Below are positions 1 to 5,450 of a DNA stretch of 5,865 nt, in pieces. The notes beneath the pieces were generated by a model. That model made no database searches and was not told the origin of the DNA. It was given only the letters and a program-made list of their open reading frames with translations. The stretch comes from Candidatus Dormiibacterota bacterium (GTDB lineage: Bacteria > Chloroflexota > Dormibacteria > Aeolococcales > Aeolococcaceae). The position numbers and the translations under genes are program-made. The stretch lies in NCBI GenBank assembly GCA_019236085.1, contig JAFAJR010000062.1, positions 1 through 5,865 on the forward strand. Reading direction: 5' to 3'. Position 1 is the first letter of the stretch, and every line of letters begins with the position of its first letter.

Positions 1-775
1 CGTCCGCCCCGTCTGGATCCGAACGCGGCACGGCACCGTCGATGGCAACGTTCACGATGGATGGCGGCGCCAGCCCGAGTCGTGCAAACGACGATGCCAC
101 GTCGGCGCTGTGCACCGTCCCACCAAGCTCGATCATTCCGGCGACGAGGTGCATGCCGCGGCCCTCGCCGGGAAGTCTCGGGTAGGCGTAGATGCCGGCA
201 ATTTCCGGCGGGTCGTACGAGACCAGTGCCGGCCTCGTGCCACCGGACTGACGGACGTGCGAGTGAGCGATGGGTCTGTCGTCGAGACCCAGCACGCTCG
301 TGACCACTCCTGCGAGCGGCTGCGGCAGCCGCACAGGGCCGGCGTGCCCGCGGTATTCGACGCTGCGTCCCGCGGTCTCCGTCGCGAAACGAGACAGCTC
401 CACGCCGAACAGCTCCGCACACCGTTCCGCAGCACCGCGCACCGCGATGCGCCGTGTCATTGCGTTCTCGGCGGTGACGCGAAGGCCGTTCTGCTGTGCC
501 CAGCGCACCACAAGGTCGCGGTCCTGCGTGGTCATGCCGTGCTGATCGCGGACCCGCTGGGCATCGAGATGCCGCCGCGCCGGCGCCGGGTGCGCCGACA
601 GCCAGCTCAGGCTCTGCTGCACGGTGGGGCCGCCCGGCCGCTGACGCAGGTAGAGGCTGATCTCGATGTCCTCGTGTCGCTGTTGCGGTGTCAGCGATCC
701 CAGCCGCCGGTGTCCGGGCCGCAGCGCAGCGTTGCTGTGGAACGCGCTGCCGGGCAGCGCAATCAACTCAGGCAT
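1..775 (-). CDS. S53 (sedolisin/kumamolisin-type) serine-carboxyl peptidase, 3' end beyond window
   Basis: This encodes the N-terminal 258 residues of a subtilisin-fold serine-carboxyl proteinase, a family made as a proenzyme that matures by self-cleavage, usually at acid pH. Residues about 35-180 look like a pro-kumamolisin activation domain: the IEISLYLRQR strand, the segment FGVELSRF (123-130), and GLDDRPIAHSHVR (163-175), close to the propeptide end of kumamolisin as I recall it. The catalytic domain begins near SYDPPEIAGIYAYP (186-199) and continues with MIELGGT (214-220) and a DGA...DPDGAD stretch. In kumamolisin the catalytic Glu and Asp follow directly after this point, so those residues and the Ser lie outside the window and activity cannot be judged. 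I see no signal peptide, as in kumamolisin. ATG at 775 is chosen because GGAG (785-782) lies 6 nt upstream; an in-frame ATG at 781 would abut the GGAG. The gene is divergent from the small gene at 864. Confidence 0.9.
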   Translation of the reverse strand, partial: MPELIALPGSAFHSNAALRPGHRRLGSLTPQQRHEDIEISLYLRQRPGGPTVQQSLSWLSAHPAPARRHLDAQRVRDQHGMTTQDRDLVVRWAQQNGLRVTAENAMTRRIAVRGAAERCAELFGVELSRFATETAGRSVEYRGHAGPVRLPQPLAGVVTSVLGLDDRPIAHSHVRQSGGTRPALVSYDPPEIAGIYAYPRLPGEGRGMHLVAGMIELGGTVHSADVASSFARLGLAPPSIVNVAIDGAVPRSDPDGAD

Positions 776-781
776 GTGCAT

Positions 782-785
782 CTCC
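782..785 (-). promoter_or_regulatory. Shine-Dalgarno of the S53 peptidase gene
   Basis: GGAG on the minus strand is followed by ATG-CAC-ATG. It sits 6 nt before the second ATG (775) and 0 nt before the first (781), which selects the second as the start. Confidence 0.55.
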
Positions 786-839
786 GTGTGTGTCCAGTCG
801 CAACGAGCGATGCTGCGCCGGCGGCGCGGATGCCTCACG

Positions 840-858
840 GACGATGCGGTGTATCGTC
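840..858. repeat. Imperfect 19-bp inverted repeat, candidate operator
   Basis: The sequence GACGATGCGGTGTATCGTC is an inverted repeat centred on base 849. Six outer pairs match without a gap (840-845 with 853-858), and 847 pairs with 851. Only 846/852 and 848/850 fail, both as G/T combinations. It covers the -10-like box TATCGT of the plus-strand gene and ends 5 bases before its ATG. A bound protein there would block that promoter. The regulator is unknown and chance cannot be excluded. Confidence 0.35.
852..857 (+). promoter_or_regulatory. TATCGT, candidate -10 box of a leaderless transcript
   Basis: TATCGT fits the actinobacterial -10 pattern TANNNT and ends 6 nt before the ATG at 864, so transcription would start at or next to the start codon. 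No purine-rich Shine-Dalgarno precedes this ATG, which agrees with leaderless translation. No recognisable -35 is seen. The same heptamer TATCGTC precedes the acyl-CoA ligase start. Confidence 0.4.
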
Positions 859-863
859 ATGGC

Positions 864-1205
864 ATGGCCGACACCTCCGAACAGCGCGTGGCCTGGACCA
901 ACACCCCGGCGCATGCACCCGTCATCGCGAGTGACGGCGTGGAGGTCGGTCACGTGGTGGAGGTCGCCGCGCTGCGTGAGGAGGACATCTTCCACGGCAT
1001 CGTGTTCTCACACGGCGCGCTGAAGAAACACCTGCTGGCTCCCGCCGCCGACGTGGCTTTCATCACCGAGCACGCGGTGCACCTCTCGGTGGACAGTGCG
1101 GCGACCGAGCGCTACGAGCCCTTCCAGCAGATGCACATCGAGCATCTGGGGCTGAGCGGCCTCTTCCGCTGGAAGCACTTCAGCTGGAAGGACTCCGACG
1201 AGTAG
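864..1205 (+). CDS. Small PRC-barrel-like protein of unknown function (113 aa)
   Basis: The product is a small soluble, acidic protein with no signal peptide or membrane segment. Residues about 20-85 have the shape of a PRC-barrel or DUF2171-like domain: an opening VIASDGVEVGHVVEVAAL (glycine turn and beta hairpin), FHGIVFSHG, then AADVAFITEHAVHLSVD, where a loop is followed by a strand ending in a D. Such domains occur in RNA-processing and photosynthetic reaction-centre proteins and in many stand-alone bacterial proteins of unknown role. The C-terminal 30 residues are rich in aromatic residues and histidine (FRWKHFSWKD near the end). ATG 864 is chosen because the domain begins about 18 residues later and a -10-like box lies just upstream. 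The frame stays open back to 666, but that part is antisense to the S53 peptidase. The ATG at 859 is in another frame. The gene ends 4 nt from the convergent ligase gene. The PRC assignment is by pattern only; the function is unknown. Confidence 0.72.
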   Translation: MADTSEQRVAWTNTPAHAPVIASDGVEVGHVVEVAALREEDIFHGIVFSHGALKKHLLAPAADVAFITEHAVHLSVDSAATERYEPFQQMHIEHLGLSGLFRWKHFSWKDSDE

Positions 1206-1209
1206 CGCA

Positions 1210-3162
1210 TCAGGAGGTTCGCAGCGCTTGGATGGCGTCGATGGCTGAGCGGTTCTCGAGCGAGGTGAGGTCGCCGGGGTCGCTGCCCAGGTAGACGGCG
1301 CGCACCACGCGGCGCAGCACCTTGGCGTTGCGTGTTTTAGGCAGCTCTGACACGATCTCCACAGCCTTCGGCGCCAGCGCCTTGCCCAGGTCGTCGCTGA
1401 CGCGGCGGGCGAGATCGCGGCGCAGATCAGGGCCGTCGGTGACGCCCGCCTTCAGCACCACGAAGGCGACCAGCGCCTCCCCCTTCACCGCGTCGGGAAC
1501 TCCGATCGCTGCCGCCTCGGCCACTGCGGGGTGTGCCACCAGCGCCGACTCGACCTCCGCCGGACCGAGCCGCTTGCCCGCGATCTTGAGCGTGTCATCG
1601 CTGCGGCCACGGATGTACCACTGGCCGTCGCCGTCCACCTCCGCCCAGTCACCGTGCACCCAGACGCCGTCGAAGCGCGACCAGTACGTCTCGAGGTAGC
1701 GGTCCGGGTCTCGCCAGAAACCCTGGGTCATGCCCGGCCACGGCGCCCTCACCACCAGCTCCCCCACGGCGCCCCGGACGCTTCTGCCATGTTCGTCCAC
1801 AACATCGGCTGCCATGCCGGGCACGGGCGAGGAGAACGCCCCCGGACGCAGTGGCCGCAGCATGGTGCAGCCGAGGATGCCGCCGCTCACCTCGGTGCCG
1901 CCCGAGTAGTTGATCACCGGGCACTGGCCACGCCCGGCGACGCGCTGGAACCAGAGCCACGGCTCGGTATTCCACGGCTCGCCGCTGGAGCCGAGCACGC
2001 GCAGGCTGCCGAGGTCGTGGCTGCGCACCGGTTCGTCGCCGTGCGGCATCAGCGCGCGCACCACTGTCGGTGCGACGCCCAGCACGCTGACCCGGTGCCG
2101 CTCCACGACCGACCAGAGACGGTCGGGACCGGGGTGGTCAGGCGTGCCTTCGAACAGCACCAGGGTGGCGCCGTGCATCAGCGCGCCGCAGATCACCCAG
2201 GGACCCATCATCCAGCCGATGTCCGTGAACCACATCACCCTGTCGGCGGCCCCGACGTCGAAGCAGTGAGCGATGTCCTGCGCGGCTTTCACGGGAAAGC
2301 CGCCGTGCACGTGCAGCGTCCCCTTGGGCCGTCCGGTGGTGCCGCTGGTGTAGATGACCATGAGCGGTGAATCGGCAGCGGTGTCGGCGGGCTCAGCCGT
2401 TGTGGCCACATCGGGCTGCAACTCGTGGTACCAGCGGTCGCGCGGCGCATGCATCGTCACGTCCCGGCCGAGGCGGCGCACCACCAGCACATGGCGCAGT
2501 GATGGGACGTCGGCGGCGACGGAGTCGGCGGTTGCTTTGAGGTCGACCTGTCCGCCCCGCCGCAGGAAGCCGTCGGCGATACACAGCACCTTCGCGTCGC
2601 AGTCGCGCAGCCGGCTGACGATCGCCGGCGCGCCGTAGCCGCTGAAGAGCGGCGCCACCACAGCACCGATTCGAGCGCAGGCCAGGAACAGCGCAGCTGT
2701 CTCGGGCATCATCGGCATGCACAGCCCCACAGCGTCGCCGGCGCCGACACCGAGTGAGCGCAGCGCCGCACCTGCGCGCTGCACCTCGCCGTGCAACTCG
2801 GCATACGACCAGCGACGCACTGCGCCGTCGTCGCCCTCCCAGACGATTGCCTCCTTGTCCGGGGTGCGCTGTGCCCAGCGGTCAACAGCCAGCGCGGCGA
2901 GGTTCAGGCGGCCGCCGACCCAGAAGCGCGTCCATTCAATCCCCGGCGAAGTGTCGATTGCCTGCGTGAACCGGCTGCTCCACTCGAGGCCGATGTCATC
3001 GGCAACAGCAGTCCAAAATCGCTCCGGGTCCGCGATGGCGAAGCGCTGCACCTCCTCGAGATCGGCGAGGCCGAGCGAGTCGACGAAGCCGCGGATGCGC
3101 GACGCTCGGATCTGCTCCGGTGACGGGACCCAGGCGTACGGCGAGGTCGTTGTGGCCGTCAT
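1210..3162 (-). CDS. AMP-forming acyl-CoA synthetase, acetyl-CoA synthetase-like (AAE17/18 type)
   Basis: This 650-residue cytoplasmic enzyme should activate a carboxylate with ATP to an acyl-adenylate and then to the CoA thioester. An ACAS-type N-terminal region (about 10-100, including DPERFW) precedes the large AMP-binding domain. Visible motifs are YTSGTTGRPKG (271-281, phosphate loop), the TE of GGTEVSGG (421-428), HGDWAEVD (503-510, ATP ribose Asp), GRSDDTLKIAGKRLG (519-533, hinge and mobile C-domain), and PKTRNAK with the adenylation lysine K614. The length matches acetyl-CoA synthetases, and the C-terminal tail after K614 resembles theirs. However, the acetate-pocket tryptophan (Trp414 of Salmonella Acs) aligns with Gly421, so the substrate is probably larger than acetate. 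PLFSGYGAPA (171-180) also fits plant AAE17/18-like enzymes better than AcsA. ATG 3162 is chosen because the family N-terminus (YAWVPSPEQI) starts here; the open frame upstream overlaps the reductase gene. It is last in the operon, 20 nt after the reductase stop. Confidence 0.93.
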   Translation of the reverse strand: MTATTTSPYAWVPSPEQIRASRIRGFVDSLGLADLEEVQRFAIADPERFWTAVADDIGLEWSSRFTQAIDTSPGIEWTRFWVGGRLNLAALAVDRWAQRTPDKEAIVWEGDDGAVRRWSYAELHGEVQRAGAALRSLGVGAGDAVGLCMPMMPETAALFLACARIGAVVAPLFSGYGAPAIVSRLRDCDAKVLCIADGFLRRGGQVDLKATADSVAADVPSLRHVLVVRRLGRDVTMHAPRDRWYHELQPDVATTAEPADTAADSPLMVIYTSGTTGRPKGTLHVHGGFPVKAAQDIAHCFDVGAADRVMWFTDIGWMMGPWVICGALMHGATLVLFEGTPDHPGPDRLWSVVERHRVSVLGVAPTVVRALMPHGDEPVRSHDLGSLRVLGSSGEPWNTEPWLWFQRVAGRGQCPVINYSGGTEVSGGILGCTMLRPLRPGAFSSPVPGMAADVVDEHGRSVRGAVGELVVRAPWPGMTQGFWRDPDRYLETYWSRFDGVWVHGDWAEVDGDGQWYIRGRSDDTLKIAGKRLGPAEVESALVAHPAVAEAAAIGVPDAVKGEALVAFVVLKAGVTDGPDLRRDLARRVSDDLGKALAPKAVEIVSELPKTRNAKVLRRVVRAVYLGSDPGDLTSLENRSAIDAIQALRTS

Positions 3163-3169
3163 CGATCCG

Positions 3170-3175
3170 ACGATA
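3170..3175 (-). promoter_or_regulatory. TATCGT, candidate internal -10 box before the acyl-CoA ligase
   Basis: On the minus strand TATCGT ends 7 nt before the ATG at 3162, and there is no good Shine-Dalgarno (only GGA in the spacer). The arrangement copies that before the gene at 864, including the next base (TATCGTC). It would allow leaderless transcription of the ligase alone from inside the operon. The best -35 match at 17 nt (TTCGAT, 3198-3193) is poor. Confidence 0.35.
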
Positions 3176-3190
3176 GCGCGGCCTAGCGCT
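3175..3190 (-). repeat. Short GC-rich hairpin at the reductase/ligase junction
   Basis: On the minus strand, AGCGC (3190-3186) and GCGCT (3179-3175) can pair as a 5-bp stem with a 6-nt loop. The stem includes the end of the reductase coding region and the loop includes most of its TAG stop. No T-run follows, so it is not a standard intrinsic terminator. It adjoins the candidate -10 box and could slow polymerase or protect an mRNA end, but a stem this short in GC-rich DNA may be chance. Confidence 0.25.
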
Positions 3191-4169
3191 CGATCGAAGC
3201 CATGTCCCAGTGCCGCGCGCCCTGTACCTCCTGGGCCGGAACGGCCTGTTCGATGCTGCGCAGCTCCTCTGCCGAGAGAACCAGCGAGGCGGCGACGGCG
3301 TTCTCCTCGAGACGCGCCTGCCGTTTGGTGCCCGGGATGGGGACGATGTCGTCGCCTTGGTGCAGCAGCCAGGCGAGCGCAAGCTGCGCCGCCGTGCATC
3401 CCTTCTGCGCCGCAAGTTCGTGCAGCCTGGCAGCGATGCGCGCGTTGGCGTCGAGGTTCTCGTCGCTGAAGCGCGGAAAGCGCGAACGGCGGACGTCGCC
3501 GGCCGGCAGGTCGCGGCTGCTGGTCACCGACCCCGCAAGCAGCCCGCGTCCCAGCGGGCTGTAGGGCACGAGCCCCACGTTGAGCTCGCGCAGCGCGGGA
3601 ATGACGTCGCGCTCCAGGTCGCGGCTGAAGAGCGAGTACTCGGACTGCACAGCGCTGATTCGATGCACGGTCTGCGCCCGCCGCAACGTCGCGCCTGACG
3701 CCTCGCTGAGGCCGAGGTGCAGCACCTTGCCCGCCGCCACCAGCTCCGCCATCGCTCCGACCGTCTCCTCAATTGGCACTGTCGCATCCACGCGGTGCTG
3801 GTAGTAGAGATCGATGTGGTCCACGCCCAGCCGCTGCAGCGAGGCGTCGCACGCCTCGCGAACGTGCTTGGGGCTGCCGTCGATGCGCTGCGAACCATCA
3901 TCACTGCGCACAAAGCCGAACTTGGTGGCGATCTGATAGCTGTCGCGGTGTCCTGCGACGGCGCGTCCCACGAGCTGCTCGTTGGTGAACGGCCCGTACA
4001 TGTCGGCAGTGTCGAGGAAGGTGACGCCGATCTCCGCCGCTCGGTGGATGGTGGCGATGGCCTCGCGCTCGTCGCGTTCTTCCGTCGTGCCGTAGAAGTC
4101 GGACATTCCCATGCAGCCCAGGCCGATCGCAGACACCTCGAGGCTGTCACCAAGCCGCCGCCGTTGCAT
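3183..4169 (-). CDS. Aldo/keto reductase, NADP(H)-dependent
   Basis: This is a 328-residue TIM-barrel oxidoreductase that should interconvert aldehydes or ketones and alcohols with NADPH in the cytoplasm. It resembles the YajO/AKR13-type group, with opening MQRRRLGDSLEVSAIGLGCM and GMSDFYG (21-27). The catalytic tetrad is complete: D53 and Y58 in FLDTADMYG, K83 in IATKFGF, and H125 in YYQHRVD. Substrate- and cofactor-side motifs QSEYSLFSRD (175-184), PYSPLGRGLL (202-211) and IPGTKRQARLEEN (278-290, the NADPH phosphate site) are all present, and the length is normal. The exact substrate cannot be read from sequence. Two adjacent ATGs open the frame, at 4172 and 4169. The second is preferred because GGAGG is 7 nt upstream of it (4 nt from the first) and MQ-R/K-R is the usual family start. 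Its first base is the last base of the preceding NADH dehydrogenase stop, so translation is probably coupled. The frame is open back to 4547, but that part overlaps the dehydrogenase. Confidence 0.94.
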   Translation of the reverse strand: MQRRRLGDSLEVSAIGLGCMGMSDFYGTTEERDEREAIATIHRAAEIGVTFLDTADMYGPFTNEQLVGRAVAGHRDSYQIATKFGFVRSDDGSQRIDGSPKHVREACDASLQRLGVDHIDLYYQHRVDATVPIEETVGAMAELVAAGKVLHLGLSEASGATLRRAQTVHRISAVQSEYSLFSRDLERDVIPALRELNVGLVPYSPLGRGLLAGSVTSSRDLPAGDVRRSRFPRFSDENLDANARIAARLHELAAQKGCTAAQLALAWLLHQGDDIVPIPGTKRQARLEENAVAASLVLSAEELRSIEQAVPAQEVQGARHWDMASIER

Positions 4170-5446
4170 CATCTGTCCTCCGTGCTCGCCGCCGCCGCTC
4201 GTGCCGCCGGGTCGAGTATGAGCCTCACCGAGCGGTCGAAGAAAAAGAAGTTCTGTGCCCAGCTGATGATGACGACAGCACGGCTGCGAAAGCCGGCGAT
4301 GTACAGAAGGTGGAGACCCAGCCACATCAGCCAGCCGATGAAGCCGTTGATGTGCACCGGTCCGATGTCGGCGACTGCCGCTCCGCGGCCGATCGTGGCC
4401 ATGTTTCCCTTGTCCAGGTAGCGGAAGGGCGGGTCGGCCAGGCCCCGGCTGCGGGCCTCGAGCACAGTTGCGATATGGCGTCCCTGCTGCAGCGCGACAG
4501 CCGCCAGCATGGGCAGCGGAGCGCCGCGCACCATCAGCGCAGCGCAATCGCCGGCGACGAACACCTCCGGGTGCCCGGCAACACTGAGCGAGTCGCTGAC
4601 CGCGATTCGGTTCTGTCCCGTGCGAGGAAGTGACTCCAGCCCCGCTGGCTGCACCGCCTGCACGCCCGCCGTCCAGACCGTCGTTCCGGCGTCGACGCGG
4701 CTGCCGTCGTCGAGTACGAGTGAGCCATGCTCGGCACGCACCACCTGGCGTCCCAGCTTCACTGTCACACCCTTGCGCCGCAGCGTCTTCACAGCTCGGC
4801 GCCCCAGCCGCGGGGCAAAGGTGGCCAGCACCTGGTCGCGAGTTTCGAGCAAGGTCACGGTCGCCTCAGAACGGCTCAATCCCCGGTAGTCGCCGCCCAG
4901 CACCACGGTGAGCAGCTCGCTGACGGCTCCGGCCATCTCCACGCCTGTCGGCCCTGCCCCGACGATGGTGAACGACAGCAGACGCTGCCGCTCGGCGTCG
5001 TCGCTGCACCGCGTGGCACGTTCCAGCGCGGCGAGGATGAGCGCGCGGAGATGCAGCGCGTCGGGCAGCGTCTTCAGTCCGGGCGCTGCCTCGGCCATCT
5101 CCGGGATGCCGAAGTAGTTGTTCGTGCTGCCTGTGGCAACAACCAGGATGTCGTAGGCGATGTTTCCCGCTGTGGTGTGCAGCAGGCGCTCCTCCAGATC
5201 GACCGACTCGATCTCCGCCATGACCACCGACACCTTGCGGGAGCGGCGAAGCGAGGCGCGCACCGGATAGGCGATCTGCGAAGGGTCGAGCAGCCCGGTC
5301 GCCACCTGGTACAGCAGCGGCTGGAAGAGGTGGTAGTTGTTGCGGTCGACGATGGTGACGTCGGCGTCGAGGTGGCGCAGCGCCTTCGCCGCGTACAGCC
5401 CGGCGAAACCGGCGCCTGCGATGACGACGCGCTGTGCCGCCGTCAC
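4169..5446 (-). CDS. ndh: Type II NADH:quinone oxidoreductase (NDH-2)
   Basis: This 425-residue FAD-dependent enzyme should pass electrons from NADH to membrane quinone without pumping protons, on the cytoplasmic face of the membrane. The FAD Rossmann motif is GAGFAG (11-16), with D34 at the end of the second strand. NYHLFQPLLYQVATG (37-51) is a hallmark of the family. The NADH Rossmann motif is VGAGPTGVEMAG (162-173), with E201 placed to favour NADH over NADPH. VAGDCA (298-302 region) binds FAD near the C-terminus. The last 65 residues hold a hydrophobic and aromatic segment, FIGWLMWLGLHLLYIAGF (369-386), plus NFFFFDRSVRLI, the usual peripheral membrane anchor. In the quinone-site motif AQxAxQ the first Gln is Ala (A316), while Q320 is kept. 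GTG 5446 is the first possible start after an in-frame stop at 5458-5456 and lies 4 nt past the transporter stop, without a strong Shine-Dalgarno. This suggests translation coupled to the transporter. Its stop overlaps the reductase start. Confidence 0.94.
   Translation of the reverse strand: MTAAQRVVIAGAGFAGLYAAKALRHLDADVTIVDRNNYHLFQPLLYQVATGLLDPSQIAYPVRASLRRSRKVSVVMAEIESVDLEERLLHTTAGNIAYDILVVATGSTNNYFGIPEMAEAAPGLKTLPDALHLRALILAALERATRCSDDAERQRLLSFTIVGAGPTGVEMAGAVSELLTVVLGGDYRGLSRSEATVTLLETRDQVLATFAPRLGRRAVKTLRRKGVTVKLGRQVVRAEHGSLVLDDGSRVDAGTTVWTAGVQAVQPAGLESLPRTGQNRIAVSDSLSVAGHPEVFVAGDCAALMVRGAPLPMLAAVALQQGRHIATVLEARSRGLADPPFRYLDKGNMATIGRGAAVADIGPVHINGFIGWLMWLGLHLLYIAGFRSRAVVIISWAQNFFFFDRSVRLILDPAARAAAASTEDR
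4177..4181 (-). promoter_or_regulatory. Shine-Dalgarno of the aldo/keto reductase gene
   Basis: GGAGG on the minus strand lies inside the 3' end of the NADH dehydrogenase gene, 4 nt from ATG 4172 and 7 nt from ATG 4169. It is the strongest ribosome-binding site in the window and favours the second ATG. Confidence 0.7.
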
Positions 5447-5450
5447 GCCG

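Larger units (their letters stand above)
776..863. promoter_or_regulatory. Divergent intergenic region between S53 peptidase and PRC-like gene
   Basis: These 88 bp separate two genes transcribed away from each other, so both promoters should lie here or inside the opposite gene. The region holds the peptidase Shine-Dalgarno at one end. At the other end are a -10-like box and an inverted repeat (listed separately). I see no convincing -35 box for either direction and no clear -10 for the peptidase. Confidence 0.6.

Noticed and set aside
666..863. Upstream extension of the small plus-strand gene to 666
   Set aside because: Most of it is antisense to the peptidase propeptide. The sequence is Cys/Arg-rich and unlike the rest of the protein.
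110..934. Long plus-strand open frame of 274 codons, and a shorter one at 61-303
   Set aside because: Both lie antisense to the S53 peptidase, which has clear family motifs. The translation is arginine- and alanine-rich without domain features, as expected from GC-rich opposite-strand frames.
1190..1205. ACTC-CGAC-GAGT as a terminator hairpin for the small gene
   Set aside because: The stem is only 4 bp, lies inside the coding region and has no T-run.
1531..2370. Plus-strand open frame of 279 codons inside the ligase gene
   Set aside because: It is antisense to the conserved ligase coding sequence. The product is His/Pro/Arg-rich with no recognisable domain.
3163..3399. 79-codon upstream extension of the acyl-CoA ligase
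   Set aside because: The extension overlaps the end of the aldo/keto reductase in another frame and reads as low-complexity Arg/Ala/Gly. The family N-terminus begins at 3162.
4236..4252. A-rich run (gaagaaaaagaag) on the plus strand
   Set aside because: It is the complement of the Phe codons in NFFFFD at the NDH-2 C-terminus, so it is explained by coding.
4173..4547. 125-codon upstream extension of the aldo/keto reductase
   Set aside because: It overlaps the NADH dehydrogenase coding region. The reductase family begins at MQRRRLG, which has its own GGAGG.
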